A stretch of DNA of 64,000 bases, taken from NCBI GenBank assembly GCA_019096065.1, contig JAGUCH010000008.1:6267001-6331000 (forward strand). The letters run 5' to 3'. Numbering within the stretch: the stretch's first letter is position 1; each line of letters opens with the position of its first letter. The translations under genes were made by a program, and so were the position numbers. Below the pieces are notes generated by a model. It was not told where the DNA came from. It saw only the letters and a list, made by a program, of their open reading frames with translations, and searched no databases. This stretch comes from Paracyclopina nana (lineage: Eukaryota; Arthropoda; Copepoda; Cyclopoida; Cyclopettidae). This document shows, piece by piece, positions 32,301-45,700 of the stretch.

Positions 32301-35300
32301 CACAATTGTCAGCATTGACTGGAGCACATTGGTAATATGTCTTTCTAAGCACTACAGCTGACTTTTGAATATATTCTCAAGAGCTGCAAGGGTTTCCCCA
32401 AAAATCCCTCTAAAATGAGACTCAAACATTTGAAGAATTGGTGCATCAATCCTAGCAAAATGAGAAAAGCTGTGGGAAATACCAAAAATCTCTTGATGAA
32501 AGCTTTGACTAGCAATATGACTAAAACCAACATAATGCCTGCTTTAATGGGAGCATCTACTTTATTTGCAACTGGCATTGCTGGAGCTGCTGTTCATCAT
32601 TCTCAAGAAGGCCAAACACAAGAAGAAGGATTTGATCCTGAGCAGAATTCTGGCTCGGATTATGAGGAATCTGCCATGAGAATGGCTAAAAACCAGCCTA
32701 AAAGACTCATATTCACATTCATTGATCCACCGCGTAACTATCATCATATAAATCATTATATTCAATTAATCTCAAGCATTACTTCATATTTCTTTGCTGG
32801 CAGCCATAATGAGTGATGAAAACAGCAAAGGTTTCAGAGGTTTTGAAGCTTTTGGGAAAAGCATTGTGAATGAGTTGAAAAAAATCACAGCCAATAAATC
32901 ATTTGTTGGAGTGATGCATTCAAGTGATTTACATGGTGACCCAGAACATCAATATGGAAATGTTGATGTCTATGCCAATGGAGGCAGACTCCAAAATGGC
33001 TGCTACCAAGATAAAAATAACATCTCACAACGTACACAGTCATTAGTATTAATGCCAAATGTAACACATGTATAATTCACACTATTTTTCAAAGTTGGAG
33101 ATGCTCTAAAGTGCTCATCTGATAGAGCCCTAGGTTTGTTCAAAAACAGTCTTACAACTAAATATGTATCGAGGTATGTATTCATGTGTATTTGTGAATT
33201 GTCATAATTTTAATGCAAATGAAAGGGCTTGTCCTTGCTGGAATGAATTCACCAAAGGAAAATGCTCAGATAAGCTGAAAAACTACCTTGGCAAAACTGA
33301 CAGGTTAAGGCAGGATTCTTACAAGTATTTTGTAAGAACTACCAAAACTGGAGAATCCAAAGGAGATACATCTAGTTTAGTTGGAGATAGAGATGATTTC
33401 AACTATGAATTTGACAAAACTTGTGAAAATGCCAAAACCCCACGTAATAAGCTATCCTAGTAGCGTTCCATTAATCTGATTTATAATATGAGCTTTCTAA
33501 TTTCAGCTAGGGAGGCAGATTCATCTAGTAGCAATTTGGGAGCAACGATTACCTTGCTTACATTGTCATTTACAGCAACAACTTGCTTTGTAATAAAAAA
33601 CTGAATCCTAGACAATTTAGTTACTTTTAATCATAGAAGATTTACGAGAGATTCTGATTAGTTTAGAATTTCAAAGGAGAAATGTTGGCACTTTTGCTAT
33701 TATTGCTTGGGCTACTTGTAAAAAGTGAAGAAAGTAATGAATACATCACAACAGCTGTATCCAGCCTTGCTAGGGAAGCAATTAATGTAATGCAGAGAAA
33801 AGGTGCAAAAGTCTTACAGTGCATGTAAGCCTTAATTAATTAATTAAACAAAGGGACATGCCAGAAATGCTCACAGAGCACATCAGTGGATATTTTGCAG
33901 TGGTCAAAAGGAAGCCAAAGCCTGCAATCCACAGATGACGCTAATGTATTTTCCCTTGATCAAGAAAATCTATTTATTGTTAGCCATGATTTATCTGAGT
34001 CCATCTGTGATAGTCACTTCATGAATTACTTGCAAAAAATCAGCCAAACCCTGAATAACATTGACATTTTGGTCATTTCCTGGTCTCCCATAGTATGTAC
34101 ACCTAATTTATGCATAACCTATACTTTTAAAAAGCCTTTCTTAACAACAAATGCTTTCTAAATGTTCCCCTAGAGTTGTTTTGCTGGAAACTTGACTCGA
34201 TTTACTTTGCATTCATTTGAAAGCATTTGTGAGCAAATTCAATCCTTGTGGGAGTTCAAGTCCCAAATCAAGGCTCTTTTGGCAGAGAAGGTGAATATTG
34301 CCCAAAAGGTGAAAGAAGTCACACTGATTTTGCCAGGGATGTCAGTCTATTTTCATCCTGATATTGAACTAGCATTAAAAGGTTACAACTATTTTGGCTG
34401 TATTTTTGCGGAAGAACATTTCATAATTTTATATCCTCTTAAAAAATACTGCAGGAAAAACTAGCCTAAAAAAGAAAGCAGTCTACCTTAATCCAACAGG
34501 TTTTTCTTCAAACAGAATACGTAAAATACAGGCAAAATACATTGCTGTTGTTTCAGATGGTGCCAAGTTCAACTACTTTCATGGTCACAATATGTTGGTG
34601 TTGCTAAAAAGGATGAGAAAATCCACAGATACTTCAATACAGGTTTTACACACAGCTGATGTATCCCCGTGTCAGAGTACTTAATTTCAATTTGTATTCC
34701 AAAGTTTTTTCCTTTAACTAAATAGGTTGTTAGTGATAGTGATTCAAGTCTAGGAGCCATTGATGTTTTTGTGAATGGAGGAAGATTGCAGGTTGGGTGT
34801 TATACCTCTTTAAGCAACATAAATGGACGTAAGTCTTTTCAAGCCTCTCAATTGAGATGACTAAAATCTGTGCCTAGTGGGCTCAGCTTTGAGATGTTCA
34901 GCTGATTTGGGATGGACCTTATATCTGAACTCTCTAAAGATGAAATACGAAATGAAGTACATTTTGATGTAAATCAAAGTTATCGTCAAAAATAATCCAG
35001 CTAAGCTAGGAAATGCAAGTGTTGGGACCATTTTAGAAGAGGTCAATGCAGCCAAAATACAGATAATGTTATGGGCCATTTTGTGAATGCCAAAACGCCA
35101 GGAAAATTCTTTTTGAGAACCTCAAAACAAGGGAAGCTTTTGAAAGATACATCCGAGTATTTGGGCCATCCTCAAGACTTTGCTTACTTCAACGACGAAG
35201 GCTGTACTGGTCACGGCTCAAGTCAGTAATTCAAAGAGAGAATACATAAACATAGCAAAGCCCTTTTTTGCCTTACAGGAAAACTCAGCTCTGGAGGAGC

Positions 35301-38300
35301 AAAAAAGTTGTCAAATGTTCGCTTTATATTGACTTGTACTTTAGCACCCTTACTCCATTTCAATACCCAAAAAATGATGTGAAAGAGCTCAAATTAGATT
35401 TCATAAATGGCTTGAAAGCTGAATATCAGAAATTCAATTTGAGATTTTTTGCCATCTAGATTTTGCTGGGAAAGCTTCTATTGCAACAATTCAGGCACAA
35501 GATTGCATTTCATTGGCATTTTCAAGGGATTTTCAAGTGGCCTCAGACCCCTTTTCCCATTTTTAGGGGAAACTACAAAAATGAAATTTGGCCTCAGCCA
35601 AGATGACATGGCACAAATTAAAAAATGTCTGGAATGTTCAGGAGAAAAATTATGGCAGCTTACCAAGGTGGAAACGTTCATAGCAATTTGTGGGGACAAC
35701 CGTTTCTATGATAAACTGAGGCATTTTTAGGTCCATTGACACTGACACTGATGAATCCGCATCTGTTGAGTCCCAATTAAGCAGCAATTCCCTGGTAGTT
35801 TTGGAAACTAAAAAAAGCAAGTTTATCTCAGTTCGCTGCGTTGTGATTGCTAGGCTTAGATTTATACGCCAAAAATGTCTTAATTTAGCTTTTAATGTAA
35901 ATTGGTGGTGATTTGTGTGGATGCTCGCCACAACGTTTTTGCTGGTTTGCTCAACTTTGCCCAACTTTTTTCATCAAAAAGCCTTTCTTAAGCTGCTCAC
36001 AAAAGGTGTGAAAGTAAAAACTAAGCCAAATAATCAGCTTGTTCTCGTGAATCCGAACTTTCAAGTCATTGTTTGTGAACGGGCAAATGGTAAAAAGCAT
36101 AATTTTAGGCTCGGTTCACCTACAAAATCATGGCGTATTTTTTGAGCAAAACTACGCTGATATTTGCAAATTTGAGAGGGGACAAAACAGCTTTTTTACA
36201 TTTTTTCTTTGAACTATTAAATTAAGGCTAATTAAAAATATTCAGCCAAAAAACCTATCTCTATTCAGTATTAAATTATGCCATAACTTGTGCCGTAATT
36301 TGTGGGTGAACCGGGCCTTAATTGTTGTTGAATGAAGGTACTACGGTTCGATACAGCATTCATTTAACAATTTTGTCTCAAATACATAAGATCAGTGGAA
36401 GTGAGCCTGAAATAATGTTATGTTGATTTTGTCGGTTTAGTTTTTAGCGTGAGCTTGCTATGTTTTGTTCGGAAACTCATCCAAACGAAATTGCTTGTTT
36501 GCTCAACTTTGCGCAACATTTTACATCAAAAAGCCTATCTACATTTGCTCACTTAAGGTGTAAAGCTGAAAACTAAGCCCTCGAATCACGTTACATCAAA
36601 TTACTCACATGAAGCAATTTGCATGTCACAAATTTGCCTATCCAGTGGATACCTTGATAACTCCATCATGCAAGAAAACTTGAGCCTGAGCCTAAATTAA
36701 TAATGACTTCTGTAGCTGACATTGTACTATGTATACTCTACTTTGTGAATCTTGATACCTGAGAATGTAAAGGATTTCCCCATTTGGGTGAATCCTGATG
36801 AGAACATTAGGAACTGTGACGAATTGAAAATTGGCTTCCTTTGCATTTGGAAAAAACACTTCTGGTTTCCAGATGGCTTTCACTAGATTGGGATCGGCCA
36901 AATCAAGAGCTTCTGTCATATTTGGATGTGAAAGGCGAGGATCAAACCATCTTTGCCTCAAATACACATCTGTGACGTAATCCTGAATGCAAGATTGGAA
37001 ACTTTTCAAAAATAGAATTATATCAAATGCATACCATGTTTTCTGTGTTGATCGAGCCCATGCTTGCCACCAAAAGTTGAACTGAGACATTGGTGGCCAC
37101 ACCTAATAATAAGAAATTGAGTTAATTTTCCCTTGGAGCTCTAAAATTAATTTGATAGACCAAAAAGGCTTTCTAATTTCTAGCTTGGTGAACTAAAAAA
37201 TCCTGAATGTAATTTAAAGCAAATTTTGATTTTTATCGCAATTTGCAACCATCTTGGAATATCGGCCCATCAATTGCTTTCCAAATCAAGATTGACTGAC
37301 ATAAGATCAGTTTTATCCATTTATGTGATAGATAGCATGTTTGCATAACTACCTTCTTCTTCCATACAACTATATGGCCACTTCCAAATACAGTATAAAG
37401 AAGAACACATAAAATTCCCCATGGGGTAAAGTAATGCGATTCCCTTGGGACAAGACTTACCTCTGTCGTTTGTTGGTGTGGACCTACGATCATACTTTTT
37501 CAACATGGAATCCAGTAGCCGAAGAGCGTCAGCATTGCTAACAAAAAAGTTGATTTAACAGGCCTTAAAATGAGTGTATCAATTTCGCAGGGCTTTTTTC
37601 CTGCCTGTTGAAAGCCTTCTTTTATGGCCAGACTTTTTCACTTTTTGCCAGGTCATTAGCTTTCAGTAAGTGCCTTTCTTTATTGAAACTCTGGAACTTT
37701 TTTCATCACTTTTCAGTTAATTCAAATACATTTGAGATTACTGAATTGAAGAGCAGAGCCTAACTTATTTATCACGAGAATACATATGAATGCGTCTGTC
37801 CTTAAGAAGGAGGAAGTGACAACGTAAACATATCTGTTATGATTACTATAACGCAATTAGTAACACATAATGGAGTACAAATGAAAAAAGTGGTTGGAAG
37901 GTTTAGTTTCTGCTTTCACGCCTTGTCTAACTTGGCTTTTTAAAAAGGCTTTTGGATGACACATGTTGGCTCTTTTAAAGAGTTGGTAAAGTTTTTTATG
38001 ACCAGCTTTGAAGCGAACAATTTGCAGAAAAAGCATGTTTTTTGTTTAGAAACTAAGAAGCTGAACATTTACTCAACGAGGCCAATTAATCACAAATGAG
38101 TCAAATTTTCTCGAGTTTATTTTTGAAGTTTACCTTTATAATGTGTGTAGGTAAACATTGCCTTAATTTAGAGTTGCTAATTTCCCCCAGCTGCCAATTT
38201 TCAGCAAACAAATTGCAAACATCTTTGTGGCATCTGAGAACTGAGATAAGATCTTGGTTTGGCCCAGCAGTAAAACTTGAGGCCAAATTAGCTCAGTCTG

Positions 38301-38519
38301 TCCCAAAAAGTCTAAGTGGGGAAACCACTTAAAAAACTGGATTTAGAGCATCTTAGCTCAAATCTCTTCATCCTTTTTTGCCAAAGCTACCTTCTTATGC
38401 CCAACTTTTAAAGCTAAATATACATACCTTGTAGTGCTTTCAATTTGAGCCGAAGTAGCGTGCAAAAGCAAGCAATGTGTAATTATGGCTATTAGCCATG
38501 CTACACAACTTTGGTCCAT
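29339..38519 (-). CDS. Cys-loop ligand-gated chloride channel 1 (pHCl-2/GluCl-like)
   Basis: Ten minus-strand exons join in phase: 38428-38519, 37461-37537, 37035-37102, 36759-36982, 36609-36691, 35664-35807, 31492-31686, 31401-31432, 30786-31013, 29339-29647 (483 aa). A signal peptide (residues 1 to about 25) precedes the ligand-binding domain. The block IWKPEVFFPNAKEANFQF and the Cys-loop C161-x13-C175 (MMELSRYPLDRQI between) are clear. The second Cys pair of the GluCl/glycine type lies before M1. M2 is VPGRISLGVITLLAVSS; M3 starts IDVWMGLCSAFVF; M4 is FPLGFILCNFVYW. The PGR at the inner end of M2 replaces the usual anion-channel PAR. The ligand domain most resembles the insect pHCl-2/CG6927/CG7589 group, gated by pH or zinc; GluCl-like is the alternative. 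Intron 6 contains two opposite-strand genes. Channel 2 is its tandem paralogue. Confidence 0.85.
31753..33604 (+). CDS. Pseudolipase 1: secreted, probably GPI-anchored, lipase-fold protein
   Basis: Seven plus-strand exons join in phase: 31753-32024, 32082-32331, 32358-32733, 32804-33031, 33095-33173, 33226-33443, 33507-33604 (506 aa). The signal peptide is MLQYLRLSLLIFLVLPSACF. Landmarks follow the pancreatic lipase family in order: LILLGHDLGQ then IVSIDWS; a nucleophile-elbow-like MGASTLFATGIAG (GASTL at 239-243, second Gly lost); the acid loop FIDPPP with Asp297; VGVMHSSD then NVDVYANGGRLQNGC; and CSSDRALGLFKNSL at 382 where lipases have CSH, so the catalytic His is Ser384. CPCWNEFTKGKC follows. 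The C-terminus is SSSS then a hydrophobic tail (ITLLTLSFTATTCFVI), typical of a GPI signal. It is probably not a lipase enzyme; binding or scavenging of lipid is a guess. It is nested antisense in intron 6 of chloride channel 1. Confidence 0.75.
33682..35382 (+). CDS. Pseudolipase 2: tandem paralogue of pseudolipase 1
   Basis: Pieces seen: 33682-33824 (signal peptide MLALLLLLLGLLVKSEE, then SSLAREAINVMQRKG), about 33865-34092, about 34175-34370, about 34546-34667, 34726-34828, 34878-34956, 35010-35221 and 35279-35382. The last four match pseudolipase 1 exons in order, phase and, for the 79-base exon, length. IQVLHTAD joins DVFVNGGRLQVGC; CSADLGWTLYLNSL stands where lipases have CSH (His replaced by Ala); KCKCWDHFRRGQC follows. 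The acid loop reads LILPGMS, without the Asp, and no nucleophile elbow is recognisable. The end KLSSGGA plus VRFILTCTLAPLLHF looks like a GPI signal. I could not join the first two exons in phase (AT followed by a phase-0 acceptor), and the end of exon 3 is unclear, so the 5' half is approximate or the gene may be decaying. Confidence 0.6.
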
Positions 38520-40161
38520 ACTTCTTGATTGGCCTTATTTGAGTTGACTAACTGAAAAAAGTGCGAGAGTCACAACTGCAGATAAATCGTACTTTTATGA
38601 AACAATTTTAAAGGAGTAATTTTTATGTAAAGAATACCTCAAGTGTTGTTCTTCATATCTTCTCTTTTGATGAAATGAGAGCTGGGGAAAAAACTCTCCT
38701 CTTTTGGTGCAAAATGTTAGGTTTGCGCCTCTCTCTTCACACTGTGCATCATAGAACTATGCTCCTCCCTTTGAGTCTTCTTTTATGAGTACAGCTTTCT
38801 TTCATTGTTGCCCTTTTAAAAAATTACCTTCGCCACCCAAAATTCAGTCACATAACTGCAGTATGTTCTAGGTTGTAAGAGTGCCGCTATTTATAGCTGT
38901 TAGTCTACGTCAAAAACACACCCAAAGTGCAAGAAAGATGCGAGCTTATGAGACATAAAAAACCTTTCCTTATATTTATGAAACCAAGTAAGGTGAACTT
39001 GGTTTCCAATTATTCAAAATCAAAGCAAAAAGATGAGAAATGTTCGCTGCAAACTATTTCTTTGAATTTTGAGCTTACTTTTCCAAAATTTACCGAATTG
39101 ACAAAAAAAAAAGATGGAATTGGTTTTCCATGATGAACGGCCTTTTTCTTTGACACAATTTAAAAATACTTAGTTTTTGTTATTTTGTGCTCCGATCTGT
39201 CCGACGCCTAAAACTGATTTCGGCAAAATTCCGATTAGCTGAGTTGCGCAACTATTTTCGGAAAAAGTCACCCAACCTATCAAAAATTGGAGCCTTTTTC
39301 GAAAAGTGAAAGCCATCGCATAATTATAAGAAAAAAGCACATGCATCTTTAACTACATATCAACCTCAATACATCAATGTAATTACAGATTTGTCCAATC
39401 AATTGCATTCCTTTGTAATTACAACGTATTGTTCGAAAACCAAGTTTTTTTGCTGCATTTTGCCATGGAAAAGTTAGCCAAGGGTAAGTTTGGCAATCTT
39501 CTCCGGTGCTAAACGATAATTTGTTGCTCAGCTTAACAAATGGCAAGTGGAACAAAGTGTGATTAGGCTATCAAACTTCATTGACCATGTCAAATGAGAT
39601 CGAGGCATGAAAGACAATAGTAGTATTTGTACGTACGTAGCATAATAACATACAGGTTTCTTGGTTACCACTTGGGGATTTCTGGTTACAGTTGGCTGAA
39701 GCTAAATAATAGGCTACAAACATGTCAAGCAGTTCTGCCATCAACTTACAGTATGCACAGCTATAATGAATGAAAAAACAAAGCATGGCTTTTTGTGCCA
39801 CCTCTCATAATGAGGAATTGTTATATGTATTATTAACTGTATCTTACAGCCATAGTTTGCGCCAGACATGCTTTCTAATTCCCAGAATCTAATTACATGA
39901 TCAGATTTTCATGCCTTCACTTTCTCTTATGTCGCTTCTAATAAAGCAAAAAAATGACTTTTTGCAAAGATTATAAATACTTTGCTTTGTATTGTTCAGT
40001 GTGTGTCACTATAGTGATTTTCACATTTATAGCTGTTGCCCATGTGTCATGAATTATTGGTTGGCTGAATAATGGAGAGGTGAGAGGAAAAAGCCATTAT
40101 GGCTTCAGTCACTCAAGAGTAGCCCAGAGGTCAATATATTGAGAATAGTAGCACAATAATA
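38520..40161. other. Intergenic region between chloride channel 1 and beta-tubulin
   Basis: Contains the promoter of channel 1 (minus strand, near 38520) and that of tubulin (plus strand, near 39970). No gene or repeat array was recognised. A short TC-rich stretch lies around 38650-38800. Confidence 0.5.
39972..40000 (+). promoter_or_regulatory. Candidate core promoter of beta-tubulin
   Basis: TATAAAT at 39972-39978 is followed by the arthropod initiator-like TTCAGT at 39995-40000. The spacing (about 26 bases from the first T to the initiator A) is a few bases short of the optimum. It lies about 160 bases before the tubulin ATG. Inferred from motifs only. Confidence 0.4.
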
Positions 40162-42437
<2,276 letters not shown>

Positions 42438-42779
42438 CATTATTTATTTTCCAAAAACATTGCTCATTGATAATAATAGTAACATTACGTCAAATCACAT
42501 GAATCAGCAATTATTCCATGCCATATTTGTTTTATGAGGAGGATATTTTTTTAGAAAAATTATGCGTTATATTTACATGCGCAAAAAAACAGCATATGAG
42601 AAAGTAGAGTGCACACTGCGAATGTCTCAGTGCACATGATACTTCTTAAATAGCTGCTTTGACGAGATAAATCTTGGTTCATGCAAAAACTGTAGTTGCA
42701 TTACTTGTATTTTGTTACGCTGAAAAAGAAAAAAAAAGCATGTAGTCCTACAATCGCTTTAAAATAGATGATTTTCTCT
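42438..42779. other. Convergent 3' region of tubulin and chloride channel 2
   Basis: AT-rich spacer between two facing stop codons. TTTATT at about 42444 could be a minus-strand AATAAA for channel 2, which would place its 3' end almost at the tubulin stop codon. Nothing else was recognised. Confidence 0.4.
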
Positions 42780-45700
42780 TTAAATGGACAAGGAGTCATC
42801 AATTGGGCCATCTTTGTAGTAATTCCAATAGACGACATTGAAAATGATGAAGCCTAGAGGAAAGACGTAACGGCAATACTCGTCAATTCGCACTGCTTGT
42901 TGCTGATTGGCCAGCTTCCTTTGCCATGGGTCAGCTGTTGAGGTCACCGGCTCTAGAGTGGAAGTGGGTACCATCAAATCTGTCTCCAAAGTCACGCGGA
43001 CATCAGCTCCACCAGAAATGCAGCCATTGCAGCCAGTTTCACCGTTCTTAGTATCCATCTAGAAATATGACAAACGAGTGAGCTCAGTAAATGCGAGAAA
43101 TGAACAAGCGAGCGCAATGAGTGAGAGTAATGAATGAGAGTAATGAACGAGGAAGAGTAAAGAACGAGTGAAAGAAATGAACGAGTGAGAGTAATGAACG
43201 AGTGAGAGTAATGAACGAGTGAGAGTAATGAACGAGTGAGAGTAATGAACGAGTGAGAGCAATGAACGAGTGAGAGCAATGAACGAGTGAGAGCAATGAA
43301 CGAGTGAGAGTAACAAGCAAGTGAGAGTAATGAATGAGTGAGAGTAACTAATGAGTTAGAGTAACGAACGAGTGAGAGTAATGAATGTTAGAGAATAATT
43401 TGCAAGTGAGAGAATTTAGTGAGAGTAATGAACAAGTGAGAGTATAAAGCAGTGAGAGCCATGAACGAGTTAGAGACATGAGTGGAAGGAAAAAGTGAGT
43501 GGAACAAGTGGAACGAATGATAAAAGGGAGTTGTCAATAGATGATATGCACACAATTCCTGATGTAATAACTAATTATTCGCAATGAACAGTCTAAAAGC
43601 TTTAAATTCATGAATGCAGAAATGAAATTAATTAGCGAGAGCTGTATAATCTTTTTTGGTGTAGCCGACTTTTAATCAATCAACATGACCTGGCTTTTAA
43701 GCTTAAGGCAATTTATCAACTTCATCTCCTTTTTGGCCACAAAGACCAGCACAAAATTTGGAAAGGTACAAAATATTAACAAGGAAAGCCTTTAAAAAGC
43801 TGCTTTCAAGAGAGATGTTGCATATACAAGACGCTAGTTTGCCATGAAGGCTTCTTAAATAACCTTTTTTAGCAGTTTCACTTTTGGGTTGTTCTAAAAC
43901 TTTTTTAAAAAGGGTGTTCAGAGGTGGTGGCAAAGTGGCTAAATCTACAAATTTCCAACTGACTTCATAAAAGTTTCCTTGGGTTATAAGGCCAATTTCC
44001 TACCCATAAAGTGAAAGTTGACTGAGTAAATCCCCTTTTACAATGGTGCCTGGGGAAATTTGCCCAAATTAGATGCAGGGATTTTCTTGTTTGCCAGGAA
44101 ACAGCTGATTCTTTAAAAGAACCCCTGCTTGGAACTCTTGTTTTTGTTCATGGCATGCAAACATTCATTTTTGTGTCACAGTTTGTTAAGAGAAAGAAGC
44201 ATTATTTATTGGTGTAGTAGCTGAACTCATTCTAGGTATATCAACAATGACGAAATGGAGCTATGATTGTGCTCTCAATTATCAAAGTGCGTCACTCAAA
44301 TCAAAACTTGTTTTGTAAGCCATTATCAAAATGAGTCAACAGTGCTACCAGATTGGTTTACTCACGTCAAAATGAAAACCAGGTTGAATTTGCATTCAAA
44401 ATTGATAGATCATTGAATACAAAGTTTTAGTGCAATCACGTTAACAGCTATGCTGTAATTCACAATTGAAGCTTTTATACATTGCTGATTCAGCCAGAGT
44501 GAAAAATGGAAACTAAGCTAAGATTGAATCTTTTATTCCAAGCACTTGCTATCATCTGTGGACACAAAGAAAGTCAAAGATATTTTTTGCTGAATGCGAC
44601 AAAGAAAGGCCAATATATGCAAGCTTGAGCAGATTTTAATCTTCCTGACTCAGAGACTTATGATGATAGATTGATAACTTGGAACTATTGTCAGTTCTGA
44701 GGAATTCTCATTAACTTTCTCAAGCTTCTTCCTGAATTTCAAGGAATTCCTAATGTTCTGCATACTTGATGGTTTTTAAAAATCACCATGACAAAAGAGC
44801 AATGCAAAGCCATTTGCCAAAGTGCATCTTGCTGAATTAATGCACTCAGACTTTTAATATTGAACCCCCAACAGAAATGAGTAGGGAAAATTCTAGGTGT
44901 TGTATTTTTGCAGCAAACTTAGTTTTGAGTGTCCTTGATAGCACATTCCTTTGGGCATTTGTCAGTTGCAGCAGAAAAAGTTTGATGCTTCCTTGGCAAA
45001 ATAACACAAACTCAATTGAGTCAATTTTTCCACGCGCAGGGAGCAGGCTGAGAAAGTAATAACAAGCCTTTTGGGAAAACAAGCAAGTGTCATAACTTTG
45101 TTGTCAGGTCAATTTATGATAAAAGAGAGGCAAAGGAAGAAAATGACCTTTTTGCTGACTCATTGAAGAGTTTTAGCAAGTCATTTTAACATTTCTTAAA
45201 AAGACTGCTTTCTTTTAGAAGTTCATAAATTATTCCAGTAAACTTATGAAGCAAAAATACTGAAGCATGATAATAAGGTGACTTTATGTGCTTATTCATG
45301 CATATTATTGAGATTTGCCATAAGTCTGACAACTAGATCCAATGCAATCAAACAAAACTTTTGATTTGAAGCGTCAACCCTTCTCAATTCTAGTGACTTT
45401 GAGAGCTGATTGCACGCTGGATTCTCAGCACTGCAGGCAAAATCACATTTTTCCCTACAGGATCATTTGCATAAAATAGCAGAGTGGAAGCTGAAGCAGC
45501 TCACTTTTATGTGATGACTAGAGAAGTGAAGCAGAAAAAAATGCGAAATTCACCTCATCCTTGCTTGGGAAGTAAATTTCAGCAGCCATTTCCCACATCC
45601 TTGACATCACTAATTAAGCCCACTTCATTGCTTATTGTTGCAGCTTCTTGTGCTTGGCTACAAAATTGCAACAAAAGCCAAGATCCCCATAAAAAAGGCC

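Noticed and set aside
35449-35730. 93-codon plus-strand frame after pseudolipase 2
   Set aside because: Mostly antisense to channel 1 exon 6 (35664-35807); no homology to the lipase family and pseudolipase 2 already ends at 35382.
43059-43320. Leu/Ser/His-rich minus-strand frames
   Set aside because: Shadow of the 17-bp array gagtgagagtaatgaac.
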